Below are positions 1-12,200 of a stretch of 64,000 nucleotides of DNA, piece after piece (positions within the stretch are counted from its first letter, which is position 1; every line of letters starts with the position of its first letter). Under the pieces are notes generated by a model. The model saw nothing but the letters and a program-made list of their open reading frames with translations, did no database searches and was not told the origin of the DNA. The DNA is from Xiphias gladius (lineage: Eukaryota; Chordata; Actinopteri; Istiophoriformes; Xiphiidae): assembly GCF_016859285.1 (NCBI RefSeq), contig NC_053414.1:7159017-7223016 (forward strand). The letters are read 5' to 3'. Position numbers and translations under genes: made by a program.

Positions 1-230
1 TCCCACAGCTGATTTCCCCACCTTAATGCTTGCTGGCTTAGTTGTAAAATTTATTTTTCATGACATGATGACATCTTGCTTGGAAATATTACTTTAAAAT
101 GAGGTGTACTTTTCTGTTTTTGTTTGTTTGTCTTTATGATTGTGGTCTGAAAAGTATAGGTCATGTATTGTTGTGGAATACAGGCACAAAGCTTCAGTGA
201 CTAGCAGAGTAATTCAAAGAAAACACTTAC

Positions 231-3200
231 ATTCGTACAATAGGTTCCATTGTTGGCAGGCATTTTGCTTGTGTCTGACACGTTGCAAGACATCAGAAGG
301 AACACATGGACATTTCTGTGGACTTGGCTCAAGTACCTTTGTTAAAAGAAATAGACTGAATATGATTTACAATATACACACATCATCTTTTCCTAGTATT
401 TACTGTAAGTAGTTAGACAATTTTCCTGTAAGCCCATTCTGTTGAATGATTTTACGTCACCGTTAAAATACTAACAGTAATACCACAGTATAAATGAATG
501 TTATGAATGCTGATGAATGCCCACATCACAAGTTTCAGTCACTAAATTCCAAATGGACACTAAATACTGAATATATGTACTTCTAGGTCCAAGTCTTCAA
601 TAAGAGAGTTTGATGGGGTTGAGTGGCAAAAACTACCAGTTCTTAGATGACAATTAAAAGATCAATTGGGTATTTCCTCTTACTTATCAAACATCCAACT
701 GTCCATTAGATATTTTCTTGAGTTGCTCACAGCCGTCACTCTGGAAACAAGGTTCCTCAGCTCCTCTTCTGTGTAGAGCGCTGGGTAGGTTCTATGGGCC
801 ATTGCCACCAATAGTTCTTCCCTAACATTCTTACTGATTTCTTCATGAACCAGTATGATAACGTCACCTCCATCCACTCTAGTTCGATTTCCAGCCTTTT
901 TTAGGATTTCATGCAACTTGTTCTCATTACCAGAATGTACCTCCATCAAGTGGTAACCTGTAAGGTAGGCGGCTAAACGCACAGTGGTTTTACGGCCTGT
1001 GCCTCTGTCTGAGCCAATCAGTACTCCATGACCACCAGGTATGAGCAAAGCCCTGAGGATATGTAACAGCTGACTCATTCTCTTTCTGTGTACAATGTAT
1101 TTGGATGTAATGTTGTATAAATTATCAGTTTCATGTTCTATGTGATCTTCTTTTCTGTCCATGAGAGTAGGAAGCTTCTGCAGTAGCGCATCAAGGTCCT
1201 GCTCCTTGTAACAAGAGCTACACTTGAAATTCTTTTGCTGATCCATTGAACTCAAGGCCTCTAAAAGCTCAGGAGCATATACAAGCCTAGATATTATACT
1301 CTCCATATGCTGAAGAATCTGGCGCCGTAGAGGGTGAGTTTTTAGGCTTGCCTCTTCTGAACAATTATTTTCAGACAGAAGGGAAGATTCAGTCAATGTA
1401 TAGTCTTTCTTCAGGTCTGACGGGCCGGCTGATTTCGGCTCTTGTGGCAGACTTAGTGTATCTGGACTCTGACCTATTTGCTTACAGGTGCCTGCTGTGT
1501 CCGTGGGTAGTGTGTGAATAGCAAGGCTTTTGACAGTGGTTGGGACATTTTTACTATCAGCCAATCTAATTCCATAGTGTGCTGTTGCAACTTTGGCTAT
1601 GAGTGACACAAGAGTTTTGCTTTCATCCTCTGAGCATAACCTATCGCTAAAAGTACGCATGCACTCATGCATCCAGAGATGTGCTATGTTAAGAACTGAT
1701 GCTGCAGGCTCTGGCAGGACTGGCAGAAAGCCTGGTAGTGCAGACACCTTTTTCTGCATTGTCCCTGTGTTTGGGATGGTAGGCCGCCACAGGTACATCC
1801 CCTGAAACACCTTCTGCAGATCATGATGGGAGAATATGAAATAGGGCCTCTGCACAGTAGGCTGGAAATTGTCACATACAGCGTGATACAGATTTTCAGT
1901 GGCAGTGATGATACAACATGACATTTCCTCACTGCTCTGGTTAAGTGGCATTTCTTTGAGCCAGACCTGTAGCCTAGGAGAATGGATAGACAATATAACG
2001 TCTATAGATAGGCTAGGGAGAACAAAGATGGAGAACAGGCGTGAGAGCCGGGAGGATATCACATTACTCTGGTGATTGCCCAATCCAGAGACACAACAGG
2101 TAGCCATGTAGCTGATGCTTCCAGAACTCAATAACTTGAAGTGGTAGGAATCAAATGTTAGAATCTCTCCCTTTGAAATACTCTGTCGTAGTGATTCTAG
2201 AGCAGTCGATGTCTTCCCATAGGCATCTGTCAACAGGAACAATAGAAATATTAATCTTATCAAATTTATTCATATTAGGTCCTAGGAGGTACACTTTCTT
2301 ACTCACCACCGGGGGCTTCATGCAAATCATCCACAAACAGAAGCAGTCTCGGCTGTTTTGTCACAGCACCCACAGTATCTTTACAGCACTTGTGGCAGCT
2401 TATGTTATTTAGTATAGTGCGTAGGTCTCTGGAGCTCAGGAGTGGACTGGCTGGTAGGCTAATGTGAGGCTTGTCAAAACTCAGCAAAGTTTGGCACAGG
2501 CTGGTTTTTCCAGAACCGGGCTCTCCTGCGAGCAACACTGGCTGGTTTGCCTCCAACATGATGTTCAGTAGATAGGTGTATTTCCCATACTATGTACATA
2601 CATTTAAGACACTTGTAAGTTAAAATATTCATATTTAATGATACCATATTTATTCATTTCACCACAATAGACAGTGTTCAAGACAAACCTTGGGAATGAT
2701 GGAATTTGTCAACGGTGTGTTCTTGGGGTACATCTTAGTGCTGATGCTAAAAAAGTGTTCAAACACACTCTCTTCGTCAGGAACCACAATTTTGTACCGG
2801 CAAGTGAACAGCACTTGGCGGACTAGCAACTCAAACTGTGGCCAGTGGCTGAAGTAAATGAAAACATATGAATAACATTGGTTACTGAAATTCATCATGG
2901 AGACTTTCTGTAAAAAAATTTTTAAAAAAATCTAAGTGATTACATATTTTAATACCAAGTCTATACATATCTTGAATATTTGTGCAAATAAAGAGTACAG
3001 TGCATTCTTAAAGTATTCAAACCCCTTCTATTTTGCTATGTTGCAGCCTTATGCTCAAATCAAAAAAAAATATTTTTTCCCCCCATCAATCTACACTCAA
3101 TACCCTATAATGCCAAAGTGAAAACAGAATTTTAGAAATGTTTGAAAATGTATTAAAAAGGAAAAACTGAAATAACATATTGACATAAGTATTCAGACCC

Positions 3201-6200
3201 CTTTCTATGAAACCATGAGCAAAGTGGTCTCCACAATTCTTCAGTGGAAGAATTGTTGTAGTGGAATTGGCAGAAACTTTCAGAAGCAGCTGTGGCTGAG
3301 CTCCAGAGATTCTGGAGCTCAGCCAGAGTGACCTTCATGTCATTGGTCACCTCTCTTACTAGGGCCCTTCTCCCCCAATTGCTCAGTTTGGCCAGGCAGC
3401 CAGCTCTAGGAAGAGTCTTAGTTATTGCAAACTTTTTCCATTGAAGAATTATGGAGGCCACTCTGCTCTTGGGAACCTTCAATGCAGCAGAAATTTTTTT
3501 GTAGCCTTCCCCAGATCTGTGCCTCGACACAATCCTGTCTCTGAGCTTTGCAGGCAGTTCCTTCGACCTCATGGTTTGGTTTTTGCTCTAATACGCATTG
3601 TCAGCTGTGAGACCTTATAAAAACAGGTGTGTGCCTTTCCAGCTCATGTCCAATTAACTGAATTTACTACAGGTGGACTCCATACAGAAGAAACATCAGA
3701 AACAAATGGGAGCATAGAAAAGGGTCAGAATACTTATTTTAATGTGACTTTCAGTTTTACTTTTTTAATAAATTTGCAAACATTTCTAAAATTCCTTTTT
3801 CACTTTGTCATAATGGGGTATTGAGTGTAGATTGATGGGGGGAATTTTTTTTATTTTTTTATTTTACCATAAGGCTGTAACATAACAAAATGTTGTGACA
3901 TAAAAAAGTTCCATAAAAAGTTTCCTACACAGGATGCAGATGTCCACCAAATCCCCAAACATAAGCCACCAGAAAAAGGTTTCTGACAAGCAGCTCCCGT
4001 TTACTCTTGGCATCTATGCCCAGTGTGTCGGTTCCATGTAGAGGTATATCTGGTTGGAGAGCAAGTGATATTTTTAATAAAAGTAACACCACTTCACTAC
4101 TATCACAAGGTTATAAGTTGATAAATAATGGTTATACCTATTTTGTTTCTTTGTTGTATTGCCTCAGCTCTTTCTACCTCCTTCGCAAAATGTTGTAGGA
4201 GGGCACGTAGGATCCGAACAAAGGACATGACTTCTTGCAAACCATACATGGCGTTTTTAAAAGATTCTCCTTTACAATGGATTGCAGAGGTTAAAGCCTT
4301 CTGCCTAAGCAAACTAAGAGTACTGGAGAACAGATCTTCAGCTAGACGATTCCATACTGTCAAGGTCCCTTGATGCAGTCTGTGTTCACAGTCGAGAGCA
4401 TCCATTTCACTCTTCCACACAGCTCTCCACAGATCAGTTCCTGAGAAATGAACAAGGCTACAGCGGGTCACTGCAGAGGGGCTGGCATCACTGAGGTCTG
4501 TGATCTCCATAAGTAGCTTTAAGTATGATTGGGATGGCACAAGTGTTTCACCTGATGAAAGGAAGAGAAATGGGTCCTCAGGATCACACAGTGTGGTTAA
4601 GTAATCTAACCAGCCGGGCTGCCCCAATGGCTCCCCATCCATTACCAGCCATTTCACTACTGGCGTCTGATCACTTTTCTTTTTACTGTTGCACCGTTTA
4701 CAACTTGTGTGTTCCCATCGTTCTGAAACTCTCAGCAACTTTGGAACAGCTCCATCTTGCCATCCTCTCTTTCCACAGAAGCAGCCAAATACCTCATCAT
4801 TGGACATGGCATTAGGAAAAAAAACCACAATGTCAACGGAGTTCCAGATTGAAGCAGAGATCTGTCGATCTGCCTTTGGGGCATTTCCTTTAATCATATT
4901 TTCATTTTCAAACACATATTCCATTGCCTTTGCAGCCAGACTATTGAGTGCTCCAGCTAAAGCAGTGTAACAGGTTGTCTTTCCACTACCTGAGGAGCCT
5001 ATAAGCAGAACTGCCTGAGAGAATTTCATAGTCTGGTATAGTGTAAGAGCGGTGCAAATTATTTCTGTGTCAGAGTGAAAACGTTGCCTTTGTAATTCTT
5101 CTGCAACTGCATCTCTAAGTTGGTTCTTTTCTTCTTCCTCAATATACCGTTGGAAAAGAGGAAACTGGCATGCTATAGGGAATGCGTCCTTGAAAATGAT
5201 GTGGAACTGTGAGGCTTTGTTGTGGTCATAAATAACAGGTAATAAGACAGAAAGAATTGCTTTGACAATGGCTGTTTCCTCCATTAAGCCCTGTATAATT
5301 GACAAATGAGAACAGCACAACCTAGAAGGCTTTTCAGATTCTTTACTATCCTTCTCAACAACTCTGGCAGGCACATTTTGAGAAGACATGAGATCAGTTT
5401 TCTCTGCAGCCAATTCTTTAGACTCGTCTGAAATTTCTCGTTGCCATACACTTTGTTTTAAGTGTATTTCAGAGGCAGAGATGATCTTTTGCAAGACAAC
5501 AAGAAAGCAGCTCTGGTCATCAGTGATGAAATCAGGCAAACAGCAGGAATCCTTGGCCAGGCTGATGAGAGACACCAGACGATAACTCAAAGACATGGCC
5601 TCTGAGAAACCTATGGAAGTCAGCATTACTTCTGTAATGATCCTGTAATCTGGATGGGTTAACGCAACTGGTCTCGTTGCACATCGCAGACTCTCTGGAA
5701 CCTCAGATGTATACCCCTTTGATGAGATGAGAACACATGCATAGTTGAGGTTAGCAGAAATGCTTTTCCCTGCAAGATCAACAATATGTGTGCAACCTAT
5801 GACCCCATCAGCAGTCCTGTCTTTTGGCTCGTCATTCACTCTTTGATTCCTACTTCCTGATAACCCACAGAAGGACTGGTGAATGTCTTCCAGATGCTGT
5901 CCCAGTGACGACAGAATCCCTTGTGTTAGCAAGTCCACAGAGTCCAGCAGAAGCCATGCTCCAGTCTGGAGGGCGCCAAACAGCATCTGCTGAACAACAC
6001 CAGGTCTCATGCTTGGAAAACACTGTATAATGACAACCTGCCGCCCCAGTGCTTTTCCTAACTGGACCACAGTCTTTTTCTTTCCAGACATGCAAGGTCC
6101 ACTCACAAACCCACATCTGTAGCTTGTCAGAGCAAGTAGAATCCCCAATATTGCACGATCTGTGGAGGGAGTATGCACCATCACCAAGTCTTCTGGACCA

Positions 6201-9200
6201 AAATACTCATAGCCATATCGGAGGCGCTGGTCCAAAACATCCACATAACATGCTGGATCATCATTGCCTTTCAGACTCTGATCTTCTGACTTTATATGAT
6301 ACTTGATCAAACTTAGCCACTCAAAAGATGACTCCAGCACACATTGTACCTCCATGAGTTGAGATAGCTGATGTGCTTGATTCATTGTAAGCTGCACTAA
6401 AGCACGCAGACACATCATCATGTACTTAGAAACCAGAGATTCACTTTTAGCCCCTGTGATTCCATCCCTTATTGAACGGCCAAGGTTTTTCAGTTTTGCA
6501 GAGTTGTATGCCTTTATGTTGCTCAGCTTCACTGTGTTTGGTTCTTGGAAAGCTTGTAGAACAACACTGCACCATACTGCCTCCTCAGCCACCAGCAGAC
6601 ACTGGAGAGGGTATTCAGACAGCAGATCCAGCACAGGTTGTATATTTTTTCTCCTACTAGCAATGTGAAGCAAGATGTCTCCAACTTTCTTGTCACATGC
6701 CAAATCTTGACTGGATGGTTGAAGCTGGTTTTGTACAATAGCACATCGTTTCATGAGCTGTACCATTGTCAGCTTTAATTGTTTCTCAAAGACACTTAAC
6801 CAAACCAAGGCGTTGGGATTTTGTTCTAAAGGAGACAGAAAGGTAATGTGCTCCTGGATGCGGGCGAAAACACCCAGCACCTTCACCTGGCTGTGGCTTC
6901 CAGATGTAGCCCAATGGCTCTTTCCATCTCTCTTATTACATGGTATTTCACTATCCACCTCAAGCCAGTGTACCCCTTTAAAGCATTTCCGTACAAAGGG
7001 TTGCAGTGTGAAGGGCGTTGGGTGAAAGGAGAGTAGTTGTATCACTTCTCTGTCACTCAAGAACCAGAGTCTTGGAAACTGTTCCCACTGGGCATCCAGC
7101 AGATCCACCATCTGGTTGGAAATAGCTTCCATTGTAGACAGACCATCAATGAGAATCTGGCAGAGACTATTGCCATGAAATTTGTCATTCGTCTTCTTGC
7201 AATTAACAAAGTTCCACACATGAGGATCGGCTGATATAGTGCGCATAATTTCCTTAAATGTCTTATCAACTGGTTGGAACTGCTCCAGCTATGAAATACC
7301 ACACAAAAAAAAAAAACATTAGTCTGACATATAAACTTATAGCAAGGCTCTGAATTGTATCTGCTTCAAAGCATTGCAAAAATTAAATATGTGATTTGTA
7401 ATGACACAGGGACATACCAGATCCACTCTTTGAACACTTAAGAATGTTTCCTTAAACATGTTTGTCAGGAAGGCCCATAGTTGCTGGTATCTTTCAAATA
7501 AATCAAGCAGCTTCTCTATTAATATTGAGAGAAAAAGCAAACAAATGATTTGAACTCTTACAAGTCTGTTCAAACTATTTTTGCACTGGAGGCAAAATCT
7601 TTTTTAATTTTTTTTTCTGAATTTCTGGCTTACCGAGACACTGCAGTGATTGCAGACAATCTTCCAACTGCCATCTGAACTCAAAACTGTATGGAGACTT
7701 CAGCATGGTGGACAGAGTCATCAAATCATTCTCTATCTCAGCAAAGTGTATTTCCAAACCTGAATGAGAAAAAAAAACATGGCAAATCCCACCAACTTGT
7801 AACCAAAATATTGCTTTTATACATTACCCCTAGCAACAGAGAAAAAAATAGCAATTCAATAAGCATGTTTACAATGACTACAATTTCCTAGCTTTTTTAG
7901 TCTCACCAATGATGGTGAGTCTTGCATCATTACAGGAGTGTTGACAGGCAGTTTGGAGATTTAAAGCAGTGTCCCCTGTGGGCTTCTCTGTCCCTGTTAA
8001 TCCACGTTGTAGCTCACAATGGTGCCAAACAGGGCAAGTAAATTTATCCAGATGGAAAAGTCTGGCTTTCCATCCTTGCTGAAGCTTTTGGAAGGTCTCC
8101 TCAATGTTGTACTCTGCTTGTGCATCCCTGCATATCTGACAGAGCAAAAGGTACCATAAATGAAATTTATCAAGTGTTGTAAAAATTACATACAAGGACA
8201 GTTTGCTGTTTGTTGAACCTGTTTCCGCTAGAAAATTTTCATCAAATTATTCCACCTCTTTTGTCTACTGATTTCAGTAGCACTGCCATAACATGCCCAA
8301 TATGTAACCTCTCTCCTTCTCTTACCTTAGTAATTTGTTTCTGTTGAACTTCAAGTTGCTGAGACATCAGTTCAGAAACAGTCACCTTCTTTTCTGGGAC
8401 ATACAGTAGGCCCAAGCCTGGCATATGGAATGTATTTTGATCATTTCAGATATACTGGTGTTCACAGAGTATACATATTTTACTATATGGGCACAGTGTC
8501 TGACCTTCAAAAATAGCTTTCCAGTGTTTATGTCTGAGTGTTGGGCTCTGTAGCTTGGCCATGACTGCAAGCTGATGACTTAAGCTTTCCAGGACTCTTA
8601 AAGTCTCTTGCAGCACGGCATCATGGGTAGGTATGATACTTGTTAGAGACAGAGCTTGCTCCTTCCACTTGGCAATTTTCTCCTGAGCTTGTGAGACCAC
8701 AACCTGTCAAAAAATTTCAAAAGATTTGTCGGTTTAATTCACATGGACAACAAAATAAGTGTTCATTTTATAACTCAGAATGGTTTAAAAGCAGTGCAAA
8801 GCTTGCATACATACTGTACATGTATTTATTATGAGATATGTTGTGCTTGCCAGTATTATAGTTGTTACATTATTCTACTTCATTTCTCCAAAGAAATGAA
8901 AGAAGGCAATTAATTAAGAGAGAGCAAATTTAAGTTCAACTAAATTTCAGACAAATGGTATAAATTTATCATCACCATGAACGCATACAAATAATTACCT
9001 CTTTGCCAAACATATTTTATCATCTTGTCAATAAGCACACGGAGGTTCATTTGATACGTTACCTCACTGAAAAGCAGCTGTTTCCATTCTTCCATCCATG
9101 TTGAGTACACAGCTATCAGCTCCCATAGCTCTTTACAGGCTTTGATCTTCTGAATATCCAGTGTCAAAATGGTCAGATCCATTGTATGTTCTAATTGGAG

Positions 9201-12200
9201 GCAACAAAACATAAAATTGTGATAATATTAGGATTTTTGCAAACACATAACATGACAAGTTTTTTTTCCCCGATGGTTGTTCTGTCGAAAAAGTTCCATG
9301 TTTGTTTAATTTAATTTACTTTTTTTTTTTGCTGTTAAGCTTCATTTTTCCTTTCTTTTCGTCTTGTTTACCATGCATGTTTTAATCTACAAGTCGTCAA
9401 GGCCTAAAAGTTAAGCCTGGAAATGATTTATATCCAGAATTTATACCTTGTAGGTCTTGACTCTTCCTGTCAAGTTGTTCGAGTTTTGCATTTAGACTGT
9501 GCACATGTGCACACATTTTGTTCAGTTTGGAGACCATCTCTTTGGCATTTTGGGTTGGGTCAAGGAAGGGTCCAGATGTAGCTTTAGAGACGATATTTTT
9601 AAGGTCACAGACCAAAAATGAGAACATTGTGTCCAGTGCGTTAGCCATTGAAGGAAGACGTTGGCATACAATGCTGTCTCCTTCCCTCAAGAGGGGTATA
9701 AAGCAATCCCACAAGCCCAGCATCTAAATATAGATCACAACCAGAAGCACATTCACTGTAGTGTAAGAAAAAAGCCATAGCTTAGATGTTATGAAATGTG
9801 GTTATTAATTACATAATTTTCACTTTTATGCCTGCGGACCTTTTTTTCCAAACTCTGCTCCTGCTCAGTCATCTTTCTATGGTTCATGCAAATAGTGTTC
9901 CGGAGAGAGTGAATGTACTCCATCCGTTTCTGCATGTCTGCCAACATTTTCACAGACTCCCTCACCTGCAGAGAGAAGGAAAAATTTAGCTTTTTATCAA
10001 TTTTACCATGCCCTTTATCATGCCTCAGTGAATTATGTTTTTCAAGGGATCTGAAATATATCTCCCACCCCATGTTATGGAGGGCCAAAACAATTTCACC
10101 TCAGTGTTGTTGATTATAGTTATAAAACTTGATTTTAAGGATGAAAAAGCTATGTAGGTACAGTACTCAGTGAGCTTCACATCACTTAGACCCTTAAATA
10201 CTGTTCAACGCTTGAGAGGACTAATGGAAACATTCTATTGCCTACAGGCTATATAAGCAAGCTCGGTGACAACTAAATGAAATACAAAATGATATACAAC
10301 CGAACCATAAACTTTAACTCTCGATTGAAACTTCATTTTGCAAGTGTTTAACAATTCATCATCACAAAAGTTCACTGGAGTACTTAGTCGTGCCAATTAC
10401 AAAAGAATACATGAGTGTACATTCACTTGTGCGTCTTCAAATAACTAGCACTAGCACTGAAGACCTTAATGCACAATGTAATACCTGATCATTCCTGGAT
10501 AATGGGATCTAAATTCAGAGCACATTTGCTCTGACAAGGCAGAGCCTTTGGGATGAATAATTCAATTAAAGTGCATGTGTGACCAAAAGAGGAGTCTCAA
10601 AGGATCTGAATTTTCCATCACTCATCCTTGTTAAGGTAAAACACAGAAAACTAGGGTATTGTCTTTTTATGAAATCTTTTTATTGTCCTCTTTGGATCTC
10701 CTTTGCATAACCGGTATCTATTTTCCTTTACATTATGTATTTTTATTTGTTATTTTTCATGCAAGTAAAATTTAAGTAGTTTCTGTACCATAAGAGCATA
10801 TTTTGAGAGGTCATGTAAGTCTTGCGGTTCTGTCTTGAGTTCAACTGTAGCCCTCTCCAAGTCTGATATAAGGCTCTCTGAGTGCAGCCTTATCTGCTCA
10901 ACTAGCTGCTCTAGCACCTCCTCCTCAATGAACCTCAGTTGTTGCCCTGAAGAAACAAAGGTAAAGAGCATAAGAGCAATTATTATAAAGACCAGAAAGT
11001 AAGTTATAGATTTCATAATTCATCAACTGACCATACAGGTAATTTGCTATTTTACAAAACCAGGGTACATGTCTTCCTGGTTTCAAGCTGATTTGACTGG
11101 AGAAAAGATATTAAATAAGAATCTTTGAGTCTTCAATTCACTCTGGAGAGAAGATATCATTACTGTAATGCAATGCAGACATACCTAGAGTTTCCTTTGT
11201 GTCGGTGCAGTGGATTACGAACAGTTGGTTGGAGGTAGAGATTGAAGAAGGAATTGTGTTGATTCTTTCAGCCCAATGGCGCATCATTTTAATGTGCTCC
11301 TCATAGCTTAAAGCAGGCTGACCCTTCATGGATTCCACAGAGGCTCGACTCCATTGACTAATGAACAAATTAATGTCCACCAACCATTTGTAGTGCTCAC
11401 ACAACTGTTGGATTTCTAGTTCAGCTTCCTGTCCGGAGAAAAGTGATAATTACTAGAAATACATGAGCCGGTGTGCAAATTCTTTCAAGATTACTGATTA
11501 ACACTAACATTGCCAAAGACTGGATTTGAAAATGAGTCTTACCTGCATGATCTTGGCCTGCTCTCTCTCAACCTGTTTTGAAAAGTCATTGATGCTGATC
11601 TGCCACTCCAGCTTTGTCTTGGAAAGAGGATAGTAGCAGCCATGCACCATGTTGCCATGCACCATGTTGCCCTGCACCGTTAGCAGGGTTCGCTTTGGCA
11701 GCACCAGCCAGTTAGCTGACAGGTCTCTGAGCAATTGCCAGCAGCAAAACTTCCTGCGACCAGAAATCCCTTCGCTGTTCTTATTCTCGCCTGGGAATTA
11801 AAACACAGGGATACTTAATCTGTCTTTCAATTGTTTATAAATCAAATTACAAAATTATTATTATCTGATTTTGGAACCATTCCTGTTTTTAGACCACACA
11901 GATCCTTACAGCAACAGATATGACAACGTTGGGCCAGGTTCAGAAAAGTTTTCATATGAATACTGCAGATTTGGGTCTGTGAAAGACCAGCAACAACTTC
12001 AGTGCAAATGGCCATACCTGTAATACTAGGATGTTCAATACAACTGAGGTCAGGAGTTAAATCCTGAGCAAAATCAGAGCTTAAGCCATTGCTGCTGATC
12101 TCCAGGAAGAATCCACAAGTGTCACACATCTATCAGAGAATAAAGGTTTTATCAGGATGGAGATAAATTCACGATCAAATCACTGCTCAAAATTACAAAA

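Noticed and set aside
1..230. Possible further dnhd1 exon at the left edge
   Set aside because: No segment with both a splice acceptor in phase 0 and dynein similarity could be found; probably intron.
8999..9062. Longer version of the dnhd1 exon ending at 8999
   Set aside because: That donor leaves one extra base and breaks the frame of the next exon; the GTAACG donor after 9063 gives phase 0 and better similarity.
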